Positions 1-7,847 of a DNA stretch of 10,366 nt are shown piece after piece (the first letter of the stretch is position 1; every line of letters begins with the position of its first letter). A program made the position numbers and the translations under genes. The notes under the pieces were generated by a model. It saw nothing but the letters and a program-made list of their open reading frames with translations. It was not told where the DNA came from and made no database searches. The stretch covers positions 1,642 to 12,007 of the forward strand of contig LXTG01000066.1 of NCBI GenBank assembly GCA_001643535.1, given 5' to 3'. The DNA is from a candidate division NC10 bacterium SPGG6 (GTDB lineage: Bacteria; Methylomirabilota; Methylomirabilia; Methylomirabilales; CSP1-5).

Positions 1-60
1 GGGATGGCGGGACGGGTGATCTGGCCAGTGATCTCCATGGTGGAGGTATTACTCCTGTAA
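1..60 (+). CDS. C-terminal tail of upstream protein (possibly M50 site-2 protease)
   Basis: Frame 1 is open from the left edge to a TAA at 58-60 and encodes the last 19 residues of a protein, GMAGRVIWPVISMVEVLLL. The third codon positions are almost all G or C, as in the real genes of this window. Frame 3 is also open but has AT-rich third positions and a glycine-rich, unconvincing product. The tail is hydrophobic and ends right at the stop, as in a membrane protein. M50 site-2 proteases often lie just upstream of trpS and end with a similar hydrophobic stretch containing a proline, so that is my best guess. The fragment is too short to prove it. It ends 25 bases before trpS, so the two are probably in one transcript. 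Confidence 0.5.
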   Translation, partial: GMAGRVIWPVISMVEVLLL

Positions 61-85
61 CGCGTGTGGCTTCCGGGGGGGGCGG

Positions 86-1099
86 ATGAAGGAGGGACGG
101 GTCCTGAGTGGCATGCGGCCTACGGGTCGGCTTCATCTGGGCCACCTCTTTGGGGCCCTTGAAAACTGGAGGCGGCTCCAGGCCGAGTATCACTGCTACT
201 TTTTTGTCGCCGACTGGCACGCCCTGACTTCCGATTATGCCGATCCGAGCCATCTCCGGGAATACACCCGGGAGATCGTCCTCGACTGGTTGAGCGCGGG
301 TATCGATCCCGAGAAAGCGGTCCTGTTCATTCAGTCCCGCCTCCCGGAACATGCGGAGCTTCACCTCCTCCTCTCCATGATCACCCCCCTCCCGTGGTTG
401 GAGCGGAACCCCACCTATAAGGAGCAGCTTCAGGAGGTGACCAACAAGGACCTCAGCACCTTCGGGTTCCTGGGCTATCCGGTACTGCAGGCAGCAGACA
501 TCTTGATCTATCAGGCCAACTTCGTCCCGGTGGGGGTGGATCAGCTTCCTCACATCGAACTCACGCGCGAGATCGCCCGGCGGTTCAATCACCTCTACAA
601 GACGGTCTTCACCATACCGGAGTCGATGCTGACTGAGTTCCCGAAGATCCCGGGGACCGATGGCCGCAAGATGTCCAAGAGTTACAATAACTGCATCTAC
701 CTGTCGGATTCCCCGGAGACGGTTGAGCAAAAAGTGAAGCCGATGGTCACCGACCCGGCCCGGGTCCGTCGGACCGATCCTGGCAATCCTGACGTCTGCC
801 CGGTCTATGACCTGCATAAGATCTTTACTCCGAAGGACGAGCGGGAAAGCTATGTGGTGCCGGGGTGTCGGACAGCGGCTATCGGCTGTCTCGACTGCAA
901 GGCTGTGCTGCTCAAGCACTTGCTCCCAGTCCTCTCCCCCATCTATGAGCGACGGGCGAAGCTCGCCGGGCAGGCAGGACAGGTAGAGGAGATTCTCGCG
1001 GCAGGGACAGAGCGTGCCCGGAAGGTGGCCCGGGAGACGCTAAACGCGGCCAAGGAGGCGATGGAGATCCGAGACCCGTCGGGCCCACTTCAAGCTTAA
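86..1099 (+). CDS. trpS: Tryptophanyl-tRNA synthetase with Fe-S type cysteine motif
   Basis: Class Ic aminoacyl-tRNA synthetase that activates tryptophan with ATP and charges tRNA-Trp in the cytoplasm. The 337-residue length is normal for bacterial TrpRS. The Rossmann-fold signature HLGH (HIGH class) is at residues 17-20, and the second ATP motif KMSKS is at 195-199, followed by YNN. The start at 86 gives the usual MK..RVLSGMRPTGRLHLGH opening. The leader just upstream is only a run of Gs (75-82), not a clean AGGAGG. An AAGGAGGG lies inside the coding start (89-96), but the next in-frame ATG (113) is too far from it and would remove conserved residues. Cysteines 238, 261, 268 and 271 form an exact CX22CX6CX2C pattern, the motif that binds a [4Fe-4S] cluster in Thermotoga maritima TrpRS and lies near the anticodon-reading region there. 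Cluster binding here is inferred from that spacing. It probably follows the upstream gene in an operon. Identity is certain. Confidence 0.97.
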   Translation: MKEGRVLSGMRPTGRLHLGHLFGALENWRRLQAEYHCYFFVADWHALTSDYADPSHLREYTREIVLDWLSAGIDPEKAVLFIQSRLPEHAELHLLLSMITPLPWLERNPTYKEQLQEVTNKDLSTFGFLGYPVLQAADILIYQANFVPVGVDQLPHIELTREIARRFNHLYKTVFTIPESMLTEFPKIPGTDGRKMSKSYNNCIYLSDSPETVEQKVKPMVTDPARVRRTDPGNPDVCPVYDLHKIFTPKDERESYVVPGCRTAAIGCLDCKAVLLKHLLPVLSPIYERRAKLAGQAGQVEEILAAGTERARKVARETLNAAKEAMEIRDPSGPLQA

Positions 1100-1152
1100 A
1101 AGGTTCCGATCTTCGTGCACCATAGGAGCTGCGGACGCTTGGCGCATAGGCC

Positions 1153-1181
1153 TTGACGGACGCTACATATTGGGGTAGATT
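1153..1181 (+). promoter_or_regulatory. Sigma70-type promoter for guaB
   Basis: The -35 box TTGACG (1153-1158) matches consensus at 5 of 6 positions. A 17-base spacer leads to a -10 box TAGATT (1176-1181), which matches at 4 of 6. Transcription would start near 1188, giving a leader of about 32 bases that holds the guaB Shine-Dalgarno AAAGGAGAGG (1206-1215). An 8-base palindrome TAGCGCTA (1181-1188) overlaps the predicted start. The 120-base trpS-guaB gap has no T-tailed terminator. The promoter is predicted from sequence only. Confidence 0.5.
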
Positions 1182-1219
1182 AGCGCTACATCACCAACTT
1201 CTTGTAAAGGAGAGGTGCG

Positions 1220-2689
1220 ATGTTACACGGGTCGTTGGAAGAGGGGCTCACCTTCGACGACGTCCTGCTCCTTCCAGCCAAATCGGAGGTCCATCCGCGA
1301 GAGGTAGACGTCTCCGCACGGCTCACTAGGCGAATCCGAATCAATGTCCCCCTGGTCTCTGCAGCCATGGACACAGTGACCGAGGCGCGATTGGCTATTT
1401 CCCTGGCCCGGGAGGGAGGGATTGGGATCCTCCATCGGGCCTTCTCTGGGGAAAGGCAAGCGGCGGAGGTGGATAAGGTGAAGAAGTCCGAGAGCGGGAT
1501 GATCGTGGACCCGATCACCGTCCGCCCTACCCAGAAGATCCACGAGGCGCTCGAGATCATGGAGCGATATCGAATCTCCGGGGTTCCGGTGACTGATGAG
1601 GAAGGAAGGCTGGAGGGGATCCTGACCAACCGGGACCTCAGGTTTGAGACGAAGCTCGACCTTCCCATCTCGGCGGTGATGACCAGAGACCGCCTCATCA
1701 CCGCACCTGTCGGGACCTCTCTGGAAGAGGCGAAAGAAGTTCTCCACCAGAACCGGATTGAGAAGCTCCCGGTGGTGGACGAGGACTTCAGGCTCAGGGG
1801 ACTCATTACCATCAAGGATATCGAAAAGCGCCGGAAGCACCCCAGTGCCTGCAAAGACTCGCTGGGGCGGCTCCGGGTAGGAGCAGCGGTGGGGGTCGAG
1901 GAAGATGCCGAGGTACGGGTCCCCCTCCTCCTGAAGGCAGGCGTAGACGTGATCGTGGTGGACACGGCCCATGGCCACTCTCAGGCAGTGATCGAGACGG
2001 TCCGCTGGATCAAGCGGACTCACCCGCAGGCTGAGGTAATTGCCGGCAACGTGGCCACCGCCCAAGGGGCAGAGGATCTGATCCAGGCTGGGGTTGACGG
2101 GATCAAGGTCGGGATTGGTCCCGGTTCGATCTGTACCACGCGGGTGGTGGCAGGCGCGGGGGTCCCTCAGGTCACCGGCATCGCTACATGCGCTGCGGTT
2201 ACCGATCGGCACGGGATTCCCATCATCTCGGACGGCGGGGTGAAGTACTCGGGAGATATTACGAAGGCCGTCGCCGCCGGGGCCGATGCGGTGATGATCG
2301 GGGGCCTCTTCGCCGGGACGGAAGAGAGTCCGGGAGAAACCGTGATCTATCAGGGACGGAGCTACAAGGTGTACCGTGGGATGGGATCGCTGGGGGCGAT
2401 GCAACGCGGAGGACGAGACCGTTACTTCCAAGAGCAGGAAATCGAGGAAGGGAAGCTGGTCCCTGAGGGGATCGAGGGGCGGGTTCCCTACCGCGGGACG
2501 TTAGCCGCGAATGTCTTCCAGATGGTTGGAGGGCTGAAGGCCGGAATGGGGTATTGTGGTTGCCGCAGCGTTGAGGAGCTCCGGCAGAATGGCCGCTTCA
2601 TCAAGATTACAAACGCCGGCCTTCGGGAGTCGCACGTCCACGATGTGATCATCACCAAGGAAGCGCCCAACTATCGCATGGAGAGCTGA
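1220..2689 (+). CDS. guaB: Inosine-5'-monophosphate dehydrogenase
   Basis: Oxidises IMP to XMP with NAD+, the first committed step of guanine nucleotide synthesis, in the cytoplasm and normally as a tetramer or octamer. At 489 residues it has the standard full-length architecture: a TIM barrel interrupted by two CBS motifs (a Bateman domain) at roughly residues 94-142 and 150-203. The catalytic cysteine lies in GPGSICTTR at C305, and the mobile-flap Arg-Tyr dyad is R401-Y402 in DRYFQ. Both fall at the same numbers as in the E. coli enzyme. The flap region LVPEGIEGRVPYRG is also present. The Bateman domain suggests allosteric control by purine nucleotides, as known for the family. The start has a good Shine-Dalgarno, with GGAG 7 bases before the ATG. 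It is followed 80 bases later by guaA, the next enzyme of the pathway. Long open frames on the opposite strand here are shadows. Confidence 0.98.
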   Translation: MLHGSLEEGLTFDDVLLLPAKSEVHPREVDVSARLTRRIRINVPLVSAAMDTVTEARLAISLAREGGIGILHRAFSGERQAAEVDKVKKSESGMIVDPITVRPTQKIHEALEIMERYRISGVPVTDEEGRLEGILTNRDLRFETKLDLPISAVMTRDRLITAPVGTSLEEAKEVLHQNRIEKLPVVDEDFRLRGLITIKDIEKRRKHPSACKDSLGRLRVGAAVGVEEDAEVRVPLLLKAGVDVIVVDTAHGHSQAVIETVRWIKRTHPQAEVIAGNVATAQGAEDLIQAGVDGIKVGIGPGSICTTRVVAGAGVPQVTGIATCAAVTDRHGIPIISDGGVKYSGDITKAVAAGADAVMIGGLFAGTEESPGETVIYQGRSYKVYRGMGSLGAMQRGGRDRYFQEQEIEEGKLVPEGIEGRVPYRGTLAANVFQMVGGLKAGMGYCGCRSVEELRQNGRFIKITNAGLRESHVHDVIITKEAPNYRMES

Positions 2690-2718
2690 GAGCCCACACC
2701 GAAGTCGTAAGGCCGGAC

Positions 2719-2769
2719 ACGTTTCCTTAACTCTTCACCTTCACCCCTCACCTATCAGCTCGCGACTCC
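2719..2769 (+). promoter_or_regulatory. G-free, C-rich leader before guaA without Shine-Dalgarno
   Basis: The guaB-guaA gap contains 36 consecutive bases with no G (2722-2757), of which 16 are C, arranged partly as loose repeats of TTCACC / CCTCACC. No purine-rich ribosome-binding site precedes the guaA ATG at 2770. The reading frame upstream is closed by TAA at 2728-2730 with no alternative start in between. C-rich, G-poor unstructured RNA is the kind of sequence Rho loads on, so the stretch could act as a rut-like element between the two guanine genes or as a single-stranded, SD-independent initiation region. Both roles are inference. I see no hairpin. Confidence 0.3.
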
Positions 2770-4305
2770 ATGACGGACACAATCCTCATCCTTGATTTTG
2801 GCTCGCAAACTACGCAGCTCATCGCCCGGCGGGTCCGGGAGTGCCGGGTCTACTGCGAGATCCTTCCGTGTCACAGTCCGATTCAGGTGATCCGACAGCT
2901 TAATCCGAGGGGGATCATCCTGTCCGGGGGTCCTGCCAGTGTGTATGATCGGGATGCCCCACTCCTCGATCAGGCGGTGCTGGCCCTCGACCGGCCTGTC
3001 CTCGGGATCTGCTACGGAATGCAGGTGTTGACCCACCTGCTGGGTGGAAAGGTCGCCGCGGCGCAGGAGAGGGAGTACGGCAAGGCCGGGCTTCGCATTG
3101 ACGACCCCTCGGATCTCCTCGCGGGACTCGGGACGGAGACGATTGCCTGGATGAGCCACGGGGACAAGGTCCTCTCTCTTCCTTCCGAATGGACTGCCAT
3201 CGCCCATACGGAGAACGCACCCTATGCCGCCATGCGGCACGTGAAGCGCCCTCTGTACGCCGTCCAGTTTCATCCGGAGGTGATTCATACGCCGATGGGG
3301 CGGCAGATCCTTGAAAACTTTCTCTTGAGGGTCTGCGGCTGTTCGCCGACATGGACCATGCGGTCCTTCATCGAGAAATCGGTCGAGGAGATTCGGGAGA
3401 CGGTGGGGACGGAGCGGGTCCTGTGCGCGTTGAGTGGGGGAGTGGACTCCTCCGTCACCGCGCGGTTGGTCCACGAAGCCATCGGGGATCGTCTGATCTG
3501 TGTCTTTGTTGATAACGGGCTCCTCCGCAGAGGAGAGACTGAATCGGTGGTGCAGACGTTCCGAGAGGATCTCAAGCTCAAGGTCATCGCGGTGGACGCC
3601 TCGGATCGCTTCCTTCATGCCCTCAAAGGCGTGACGGACCCTGAGGAGAAGCGGAAGATCATCGGTGCCGAGTTTATCGGGGTCTTTGAGGAGGAGGCGA
3701 AGAAGCTGGGCCGGTTCGTGTTTCTGGCGCAGGGAACCCTTTATCCGGATGTGATCGAGAGCCAGCAGGTCCGAGGGCCTTCCGCCACCATCAAGACCCA
3801 CCATAACGTCGGTGGCCTCCCCAGCACCATGGAGTTTCGTCTCCTCGAACCGCTCCGGGACCTGTTCAAGGATGAAGTGCGGGAGGTTGGGGGGGACCTC
3901 GATATTCCGGAGACCATCCTCCGGCGGCATCCATTCCCAGGTCCGGGCCTCGCAGTCCGCGTCCTCGGGGAGGTGACAAAAGCGCGGTTGGATATCCTCC
4001 GGGCGGCGGACGCCATTGTGGAGGAAGAATTCAAGCGCACGGGACTCTACCAAGGCCTCTGGCAGGGCTTTGCCGTCCTCCTTCCGGTCAAGAGTGTTGG
4101 GGTCATGGGCGATGCTCGGACCTATGAGAATGTGGTGGGCCTCCGGGCTGTTGTATCCGAGGACGGCATGACCGCCGACTGGGCCAGGATTCCTCACGAG
4201 GTGCTCGGCCTCATCTCTAACCGCATTATCAACGAGGTCAAGGGCGTCAACCGGGTTGTGTACGATATTTCCTCGAAGCCACCCAGCACCATCGAATGGG
4301 AGTAG
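2770..4305 (+). CDS. guaA: GMP synthase (glutamine-hydrolysing)
   Basis: Converts XMP to GMP using ATP and glutamine-derived ammonia, the last step of GMP synthesis. The 511 residues contain the two usual halves in one chain. The N-terminal class I glutamine amidotransferase has nucleophile C81 in GICYGMQ and partners H168 and E170 in QFHPE. The C-terminal ATP pyrophosphatase has its P-loop SGGVDSS at 222-228, followed by the XMP-binding and dimerisation domain, which ends in the conserved KPPSTIEWE. The start is the normal family N-terminus (MTDTILILDFGSQ), despite the absence of a Shine-Dalgarno. It lies directly downstream of guaB and shares its pathway, so a guaBA operon is expected, possibly with attenuation in the unusual leader between them. 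Nothing is missing or truncated. Confidence 0.98.
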   Translation: MTDTILILDFGSQTTQLIARRVRECRVYCEILPCHSPIQVIRQLNPRGIILSGGPASVYDRDAPLLDQAVLALDRPVLGICYGMQVLTHLLGGKVAAAQEREYGKAGLRIDDPSDLLAGLGTETIAWMSHGDKVLSLPSEWTAIAHTENAPYAAMRHVKRPLYAVQFHPEVIHTPMGRQILENFLLRVCGCSPTWTMRSFIEKSVEEIRETVGTERVLCALSGGVDSSVTARLVHEAIGDRLICVFVDNGLLRRGETESVVQTFREDLKLKVIAVDASDRFLHALKGVTDPEEKRKIIGAEFIGVFEEEAKKLGRFVFLAQGTLYPDVIESQQVRGPSATIKTHHNVGGLPSTMEFRLLEPLRDLFKDEVREVGGDLDIPETILRRHPFPGPGLAVRVLGEVTKARLDILRAADAIVEEEFKRTGLYQGLWQGFAVLLPVKSVGVMGDARTYENVVGLRAVVSEDGMTADWARIPHEVLGLISNRIINEVKGVNRVVYDISSKPPSTIEWE

Positions 4306-4343
4306 CTGACCCCGTTCTTACCGGATCGCAGGCGGCCTTATCA

Positions 4344-4350
4344 GGGAGGA
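4344..4350 (+). promoter_or_regulatory. Shine-Dalgarno that decides the dnaE start
   Basis: GGGAGGA lies before two adjacent in-frame start codons, GTG at 4354 and ATG at 4357. GGAGG ends at 4349, so spacing is 4 bases to the GTG and 7 to the ATG. The ATG has the better spacing and codon, so I begin dnaE at 4357. The GTG would add one residue. Confidence 0.6.
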
Positions 4351-4356
4351 TTCGTG

Positions 4357-7300
4357 ATGCTGCACGCGGGCTTTGTGCATTTGCATGTCCACAGCCAGTA
4401 TAGCTTGCTGGATGGGGCGTGCCATCTCGAGAGGCTAGTGGGGAAGGCGAAAGAATTCAAGATGCCCGCCCTGGCCATTACCGATCACGGCAATCTCTTC
4501 GGAGCCATTGATTTTTATCGCCTGGCCCAAAAGGAAGGGATCAAGCCGATCATCGGGTGTGAGGTCTATGTGGCCCCCGGGTCCCGCCTGGAGCGGTTTC
4601 CCCAGGATGGACACTACGAAGGAACGAACCACCTGACCCTCCTGGTAAAAGACCGGAGCGGCTACAAAAATCTAATCAAGCTGGTGACGGCAGGCTATCT
4701 GGAAGGCTTCTATTACAAGCCCCGAATTGATAAGGAACTCTTATCCCAGCACTGCGAGGGGCTCTTGGCCCTCTCTGGCTGTCTCAATAGTGAGGTGTGT
4801 CGACTGCTGGCGCAAGGGGAAGAAGGAAAGGCCCTGGAGGTGGCGGCCTGGTACCGGGATCTGTTTGGCCCGGAGAATTACTTTTTGGAACTCCAGTCTC
4901 ATGGGATCGAGCCCCAGCGAGCGGTCAATCAGAGTCTTCTTCTGATGGCGAAGAAATTAGGACTTTCCCTGGTCGCCACCAACGATGTCCACTATCTGAA
5001 TGCCGGAGATCACAAGGCTCATGACGCCCTGCTCTGCATTCAGACCGGCAAGGCAATGGCCGAGAGGGATCGGCTGCGCTTCTCCGCAGATCAATTCTAC
5101 TTCAAAAGCCCTGAGGAGATGCGGAATCTCTTTCTGGAAATTCCGGAAGCGTTGGTCAATACGTTGGCCATTGCCGAGCGGTGCAACCTCCAGCTGGAGT
5201 TCGACAAGATTCACCTGCCGCGATATCAGGTTCCCCCAGGGGACACCCTGGACAGTTATCTGGGCAAGATCAGTCGGCAAGGCCTCAAGGAACGGTACGG
5301 GGAGATCGCGGAGGAGACGCAGGGCCGTCTTGACCGAGAGCTGCAAGCGATTGAGAGGATTGGCTTCGCCGGATACTTCTTGATCGTCTGGGACTTCATC
5401 CGTTTCGCCAAAGAGCGGGGGATTGCGGTCGGCCCAGGTCGGGGTTCGGCCGCCGGGAGCCTGGTGTCCTATGCCCTCGGGATCACCAATATCGACCCGT
5501 TACGCTACGGCCTCCTCTTCGAGCGATTCCTGAATCCTGAGCGCATCTCGCCCCCCGACATGGATATCGACTTTGCCGACGATCGCCGTGACGAGGTGAT
5601 CGAGTATGTCGCCCAGAAATATGGAAAGGAAAACGTGTCGCAGATCATTACATTCGGGACCTTGGGGGCCAAGGCGGTGATCCGGGATGTCGGACGTGTC
5701 CTGGGGATGCCCTATGGCGAAGTGGACAAGATTGCAAAGATGATCCCCAATATCCTCAACATCAGTTTGGACGAGGCCGTTGCCCAGAGCCCTCCCCTCA
5801 GAGAGTCCGTGCAGTCTGTGCCTGAGATCGGGGAGCTCTGGCAAATTGCCAGATCGCTGGAGGGACTGACCCGCCATGCATCGACCCACGCCGCCGGGGT
5901 GGTGATTTCGGGAGACCCCCTCATCGAGCATGTCCCCCTCTACCGGGGGGCCAAGGGGGAGATCACGACCCAGTATGCCATGGGGGCCATTGAGAAGATC
6001 GGTCTCCTCAAGATGGACTTTCTTGGCCTCCGGACACTGACGGTAATCGCCAATACCTTGAAGCTCATCAAAGAGACCCGCGGGGTCGAGCTTCAGGCGG
6101 ACGAAATCCCCTTCGACGACCCGAGGACCTTCCAGCTCCTCTCAGAGGCAAGGACCGCTGGGGTCTTCCAGTTAGAGTCTTCGGGGATGCGGGATCTCCT
6201 GAGACGGCTGAAACCAGAACGCCTGGAAGATGTGATTGCCCTCGTGGCGCTGTACCGGCCGGGCCCCATGGAGATGATCCCCGACTTCATCAACCGACGC
6301 CATGGTCGCGTGAAGATCACCTACGCCCACCCCCTGATGGAGAAATATCTCAAAGAGACTTACGGGGTCATGGTCTACCAGGAACAGGTGATGCAGATTG
6401 CCAGCGAGATGGCCGGGTTCACCATGGGAGAGGCGGATATCCTGCGCCGCGCCATGGGAAAGAAGAACCTTGATCTCATGGCACGGCAGCGGGAGAAGTT
6501 TGTGGCGGGGGCGGTCGCCCGGCATGTGCCGAGGGCAAAGGCCGAAAAGATCTTTGATCTCATGGCTCAGTTTGCCGGGTACGGCTTCAACAAATCCCAT
6601 GCCGCTGCCTATGCGGTGCTGGCCTATCAGACCGCCTATCTCAAGTCCAGCTATCCGGTGGAGTTCATGGCGGCCCTCCTCACGTCGGAGATGGGGAATA
6701 CGGACAAAACCGTGAAGTATATTGAAGAGTGCCGGCAGACGGGGATCGAGATTCTGCCGCCAGACGTGAACGAATCGGTAAACACCTTCCGAGCGGTGAA
6801 GGACAAACTTCGCTTTGGACTGGCGGCGGTAAAGAATTTGGGTGAGACAGCCATCCAATCAATCCTGGATGCCCGCCTCACTGGAGGGAAGTTTACCAGC
6901 CTCCATGACTTCTCCGAGCGGGTTGATCTTCGGCTTGTGAATAAACGGGTGGTCGAGAGCCTGATCAAGTGTGGGGCGTTTGACTCCTTGGGCTACCGCC
7001 GATCCCAACTCATGGCGACGGTAGATCAGGCCATGGACGCAGCCTCGGCCCTTCTCCGGGATCGGGCGAAGGGACAGGTCTCCCTCTTGGAGATGCTGGG
7101 GGGAACGGCCTCTCAGGCGAAGTCATATGAGATGCACGACATTCCGGAGTGGTCTCATGCCCAGCGCCTCACCGCCGAGCGAGAGATCCTCGGCTTCTAC
7201 GTCACCGGCCACCCCCTGAGCGAATACGAAGCCCTTCGCAAGCGGTATGCCACGACCACCACCGATGAGCTCTCCGGCCTGCGGGACAAGGAGACGGTCA

Positions 7301-7791
7301 GCCTGTTTGGCATCGTCACCGCCGTGAAAGAGATCTCTACCAAGAACGGCGACCGGATGGCCTTTGTCACCCTCGAAGACCTACGGGGCTCTGTGGAATT
7401 GATTGCCTTTCCCGACCTGTACAAGAGCAAGATGCTCTACCTGATCAAGGATAGTCCGGTTCTGGTGAGGGGGCAGGTCGACATCGGCGAAGAAGTGATA
7501 AAGCTCCTCCTTACGGATGTCCAGCCTCTGAGCGATCTCGAAGGAAAACCGGAAGGGGAGCTAGAGATTGTCCTGCCAATAGAGGCCCTGTCGGGGGAGG
7601 TGCTTCGACAGATCCGCACGGCCGCCGCGAACTTCAGAGGACCCATCCCCCTTCGTCTCCGTTTACACCTCGATCAAGAGACGGCCGTGGTGATTGAGGC
7701 CGGAGAGGGCCTCCGTGTGAGGCCGGCGCCAGAGTTCATCTCTGAGGTGGAAAAAATCGCGGGCTCCGGGTCAGTGGTAGTCACACGGTAG
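4357..7791 (+). CDS. dnaE: DNA polymerase III alpha subunit (DnaE1 type)
   Basis: Catalytic subunit of the replicative DNA polymerase. It has 1144 residues from the ATG at 4357, a typical DnaE1 length. Order of domains: PHP domain (about 5-275), palm with catalytic aspartates D401 and D403 in PDMDIDF and D554 in KMDFLGL, fingers/thumb, helix-hairpin-helix region (about 810-860), OB fold (about 980-1057) and a C-terminal domain. A beta-clamp binding motif QVSLL is at 907-911, where E. coli has QADMF. The PHP metal-binding set looks complete: H10, H12, D19, H44, E69, H92, C142, D210 and H212. E. coli DnaE has lost several of these, so this protein may bind metals in the PHP domain and could have intrinsic 3'-5' proofreading, as shown for some other DnaE1 enzymes. 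The gene follows guaA by about 50 bases with no terminator in between. It ends 56 bases before a convergent gene. Confidence 0.97.
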   Translation: MLHAGFVHLHVHSQYSLLDGACHLERLVGKAKEFKMPALAITDHGNLFGAIDFYRLAQKEGIKPIIGCEVYVAPGSRLERFPQDGHYEGTNHLTLLVKDRSGYKNLIKLVTAGYLEGFYYKPRIDKELLSQHCEGLLALSGCLNSEVCRLLAQGEEGKALEVAAWYRDLFGPENYFLELQSHGIEPQRAVNQSLLLMAKKLGLSLVATNDVHYLNAGDHKAHDALLCIQTGKAMAERDRLRFSADQFYFKSPEEMRNLFLEIPEALVNTLAIAERCNLQLEFDKIHLPRYQVPPGDTLDSYLGKISRQGLKERYGEIAEETQGRLDRELQAIERIGFAGYFLIVWDFIRFAKERGIAVGPGRGSAAGSLVSYALGITNIDPLRYGLLFERFLNPERISPPDMDIDFADDRRDEVIEYVAQKYGKENVSQIITFGTLGAKAVIRDVGRVLGMPYGEVDKIAKMIPNILNISLDEAVAQSPPLRESVQSVPEIGELWQIARSLEGLTRHASTHAAGVVISGDPLIEHVPLYRGAKGEITTQYAMGAIEKIGLLKMDFLGLRTLTVIANTLKLIKETRGVELQADEIPFDDPRTFQLLSEARTAGVFQLESSGMRDLLRRLKPERLEDVIALVALYRPGPMEMIPDFINRRHGRVKITYAHPLMEKYLKETYGVMVYQEQVMQIASEMAGFTMGEADILRRAMGKKNLDLMARQREKFVAGAVARHVPRAKAEKIFDLMAQFAGYGFNKSHAAAYAVLAYQTAYLKSSYPVEFMAALLTSEMGNTDKTVKYIEECRQTGIEILPPDVNESVNTFRAVKDKLRFGLAAVKNLGETAIQSILDARLTGGKFTSLHDFSERVDLRLVNKRVVESLIKCGAFDSLGYRRSQLMATVDQAMDAASALLRDRAKGQVSLLEMLGGTASQAKSYEMHDIPEWSHAQRLTAEREILGFYVTGHPLSEYEALRKRYATTTTDELSGLRDKETVSLFGIVTAVKEISTKNGDRMAFVTLEDLRGSVELIAFPDLYKSKMLYLIKDSPVLVRGQVDIGEEVIKLLLTDVQPLSDLEGKPEGELEIVLPIEALSGEVLRQIRTAAANFRGPIPLRLRLHLDQETAVVIEAGEGLRVRPAPEFISEVEKIAGSGSVVVTR

Positions 7792-7812
7792 AGATTGAGC
7801 CGTGGCCCCAGC

Positions 7813-7826
7813 CCACGATATCGTGG
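7813..7826. other. Perfect 14-base palindrome between convergent genes
   Basis: CCACGATATCGTGG is a perfect palindrome in the 56-base gap between the dnaE stop and the stop of the opposing aldolase/phosphatase gene. Its left arm CCACG can instead pair with CGTGG at 7801-7805, so two mutually exclusive short hairpins are possible. Neither strand has a U-run after it, so it is not a classical intrinsic terminator. A bidirectional 3'-end structure or a protein site is possible. Confidence 0.4.
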
Positions 7827-7847
7827 AATGTGAGAAATCTCTGATTG

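Noticed and set aside
3..89. Frame-3 open frame from the left edge ending in TGA overlapping the trpS ATG (ATGA)
   Set aside because: The overlap looked like translational coupling, but its third codon positions are AT-rich and the product is glycine-rich. Frame 1 has the coding bias instead.
1223..2431. 402-residue - strand open frame across guaB, and a second antisense frame at 1186-1965
   Set aside because: Both are antisense to guaB with all its catalytic motifs, and their products are low-complexity Ser/Arg- or His/Asp-rich chains typical of shadow frames.
2755..4197. 480-residue open frame on the - strand across guaA
   Set aside because: It is fully antisense to a clearly real gene, has no recognisable domain and comes from the high GC codon bias. 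It is a shadow.
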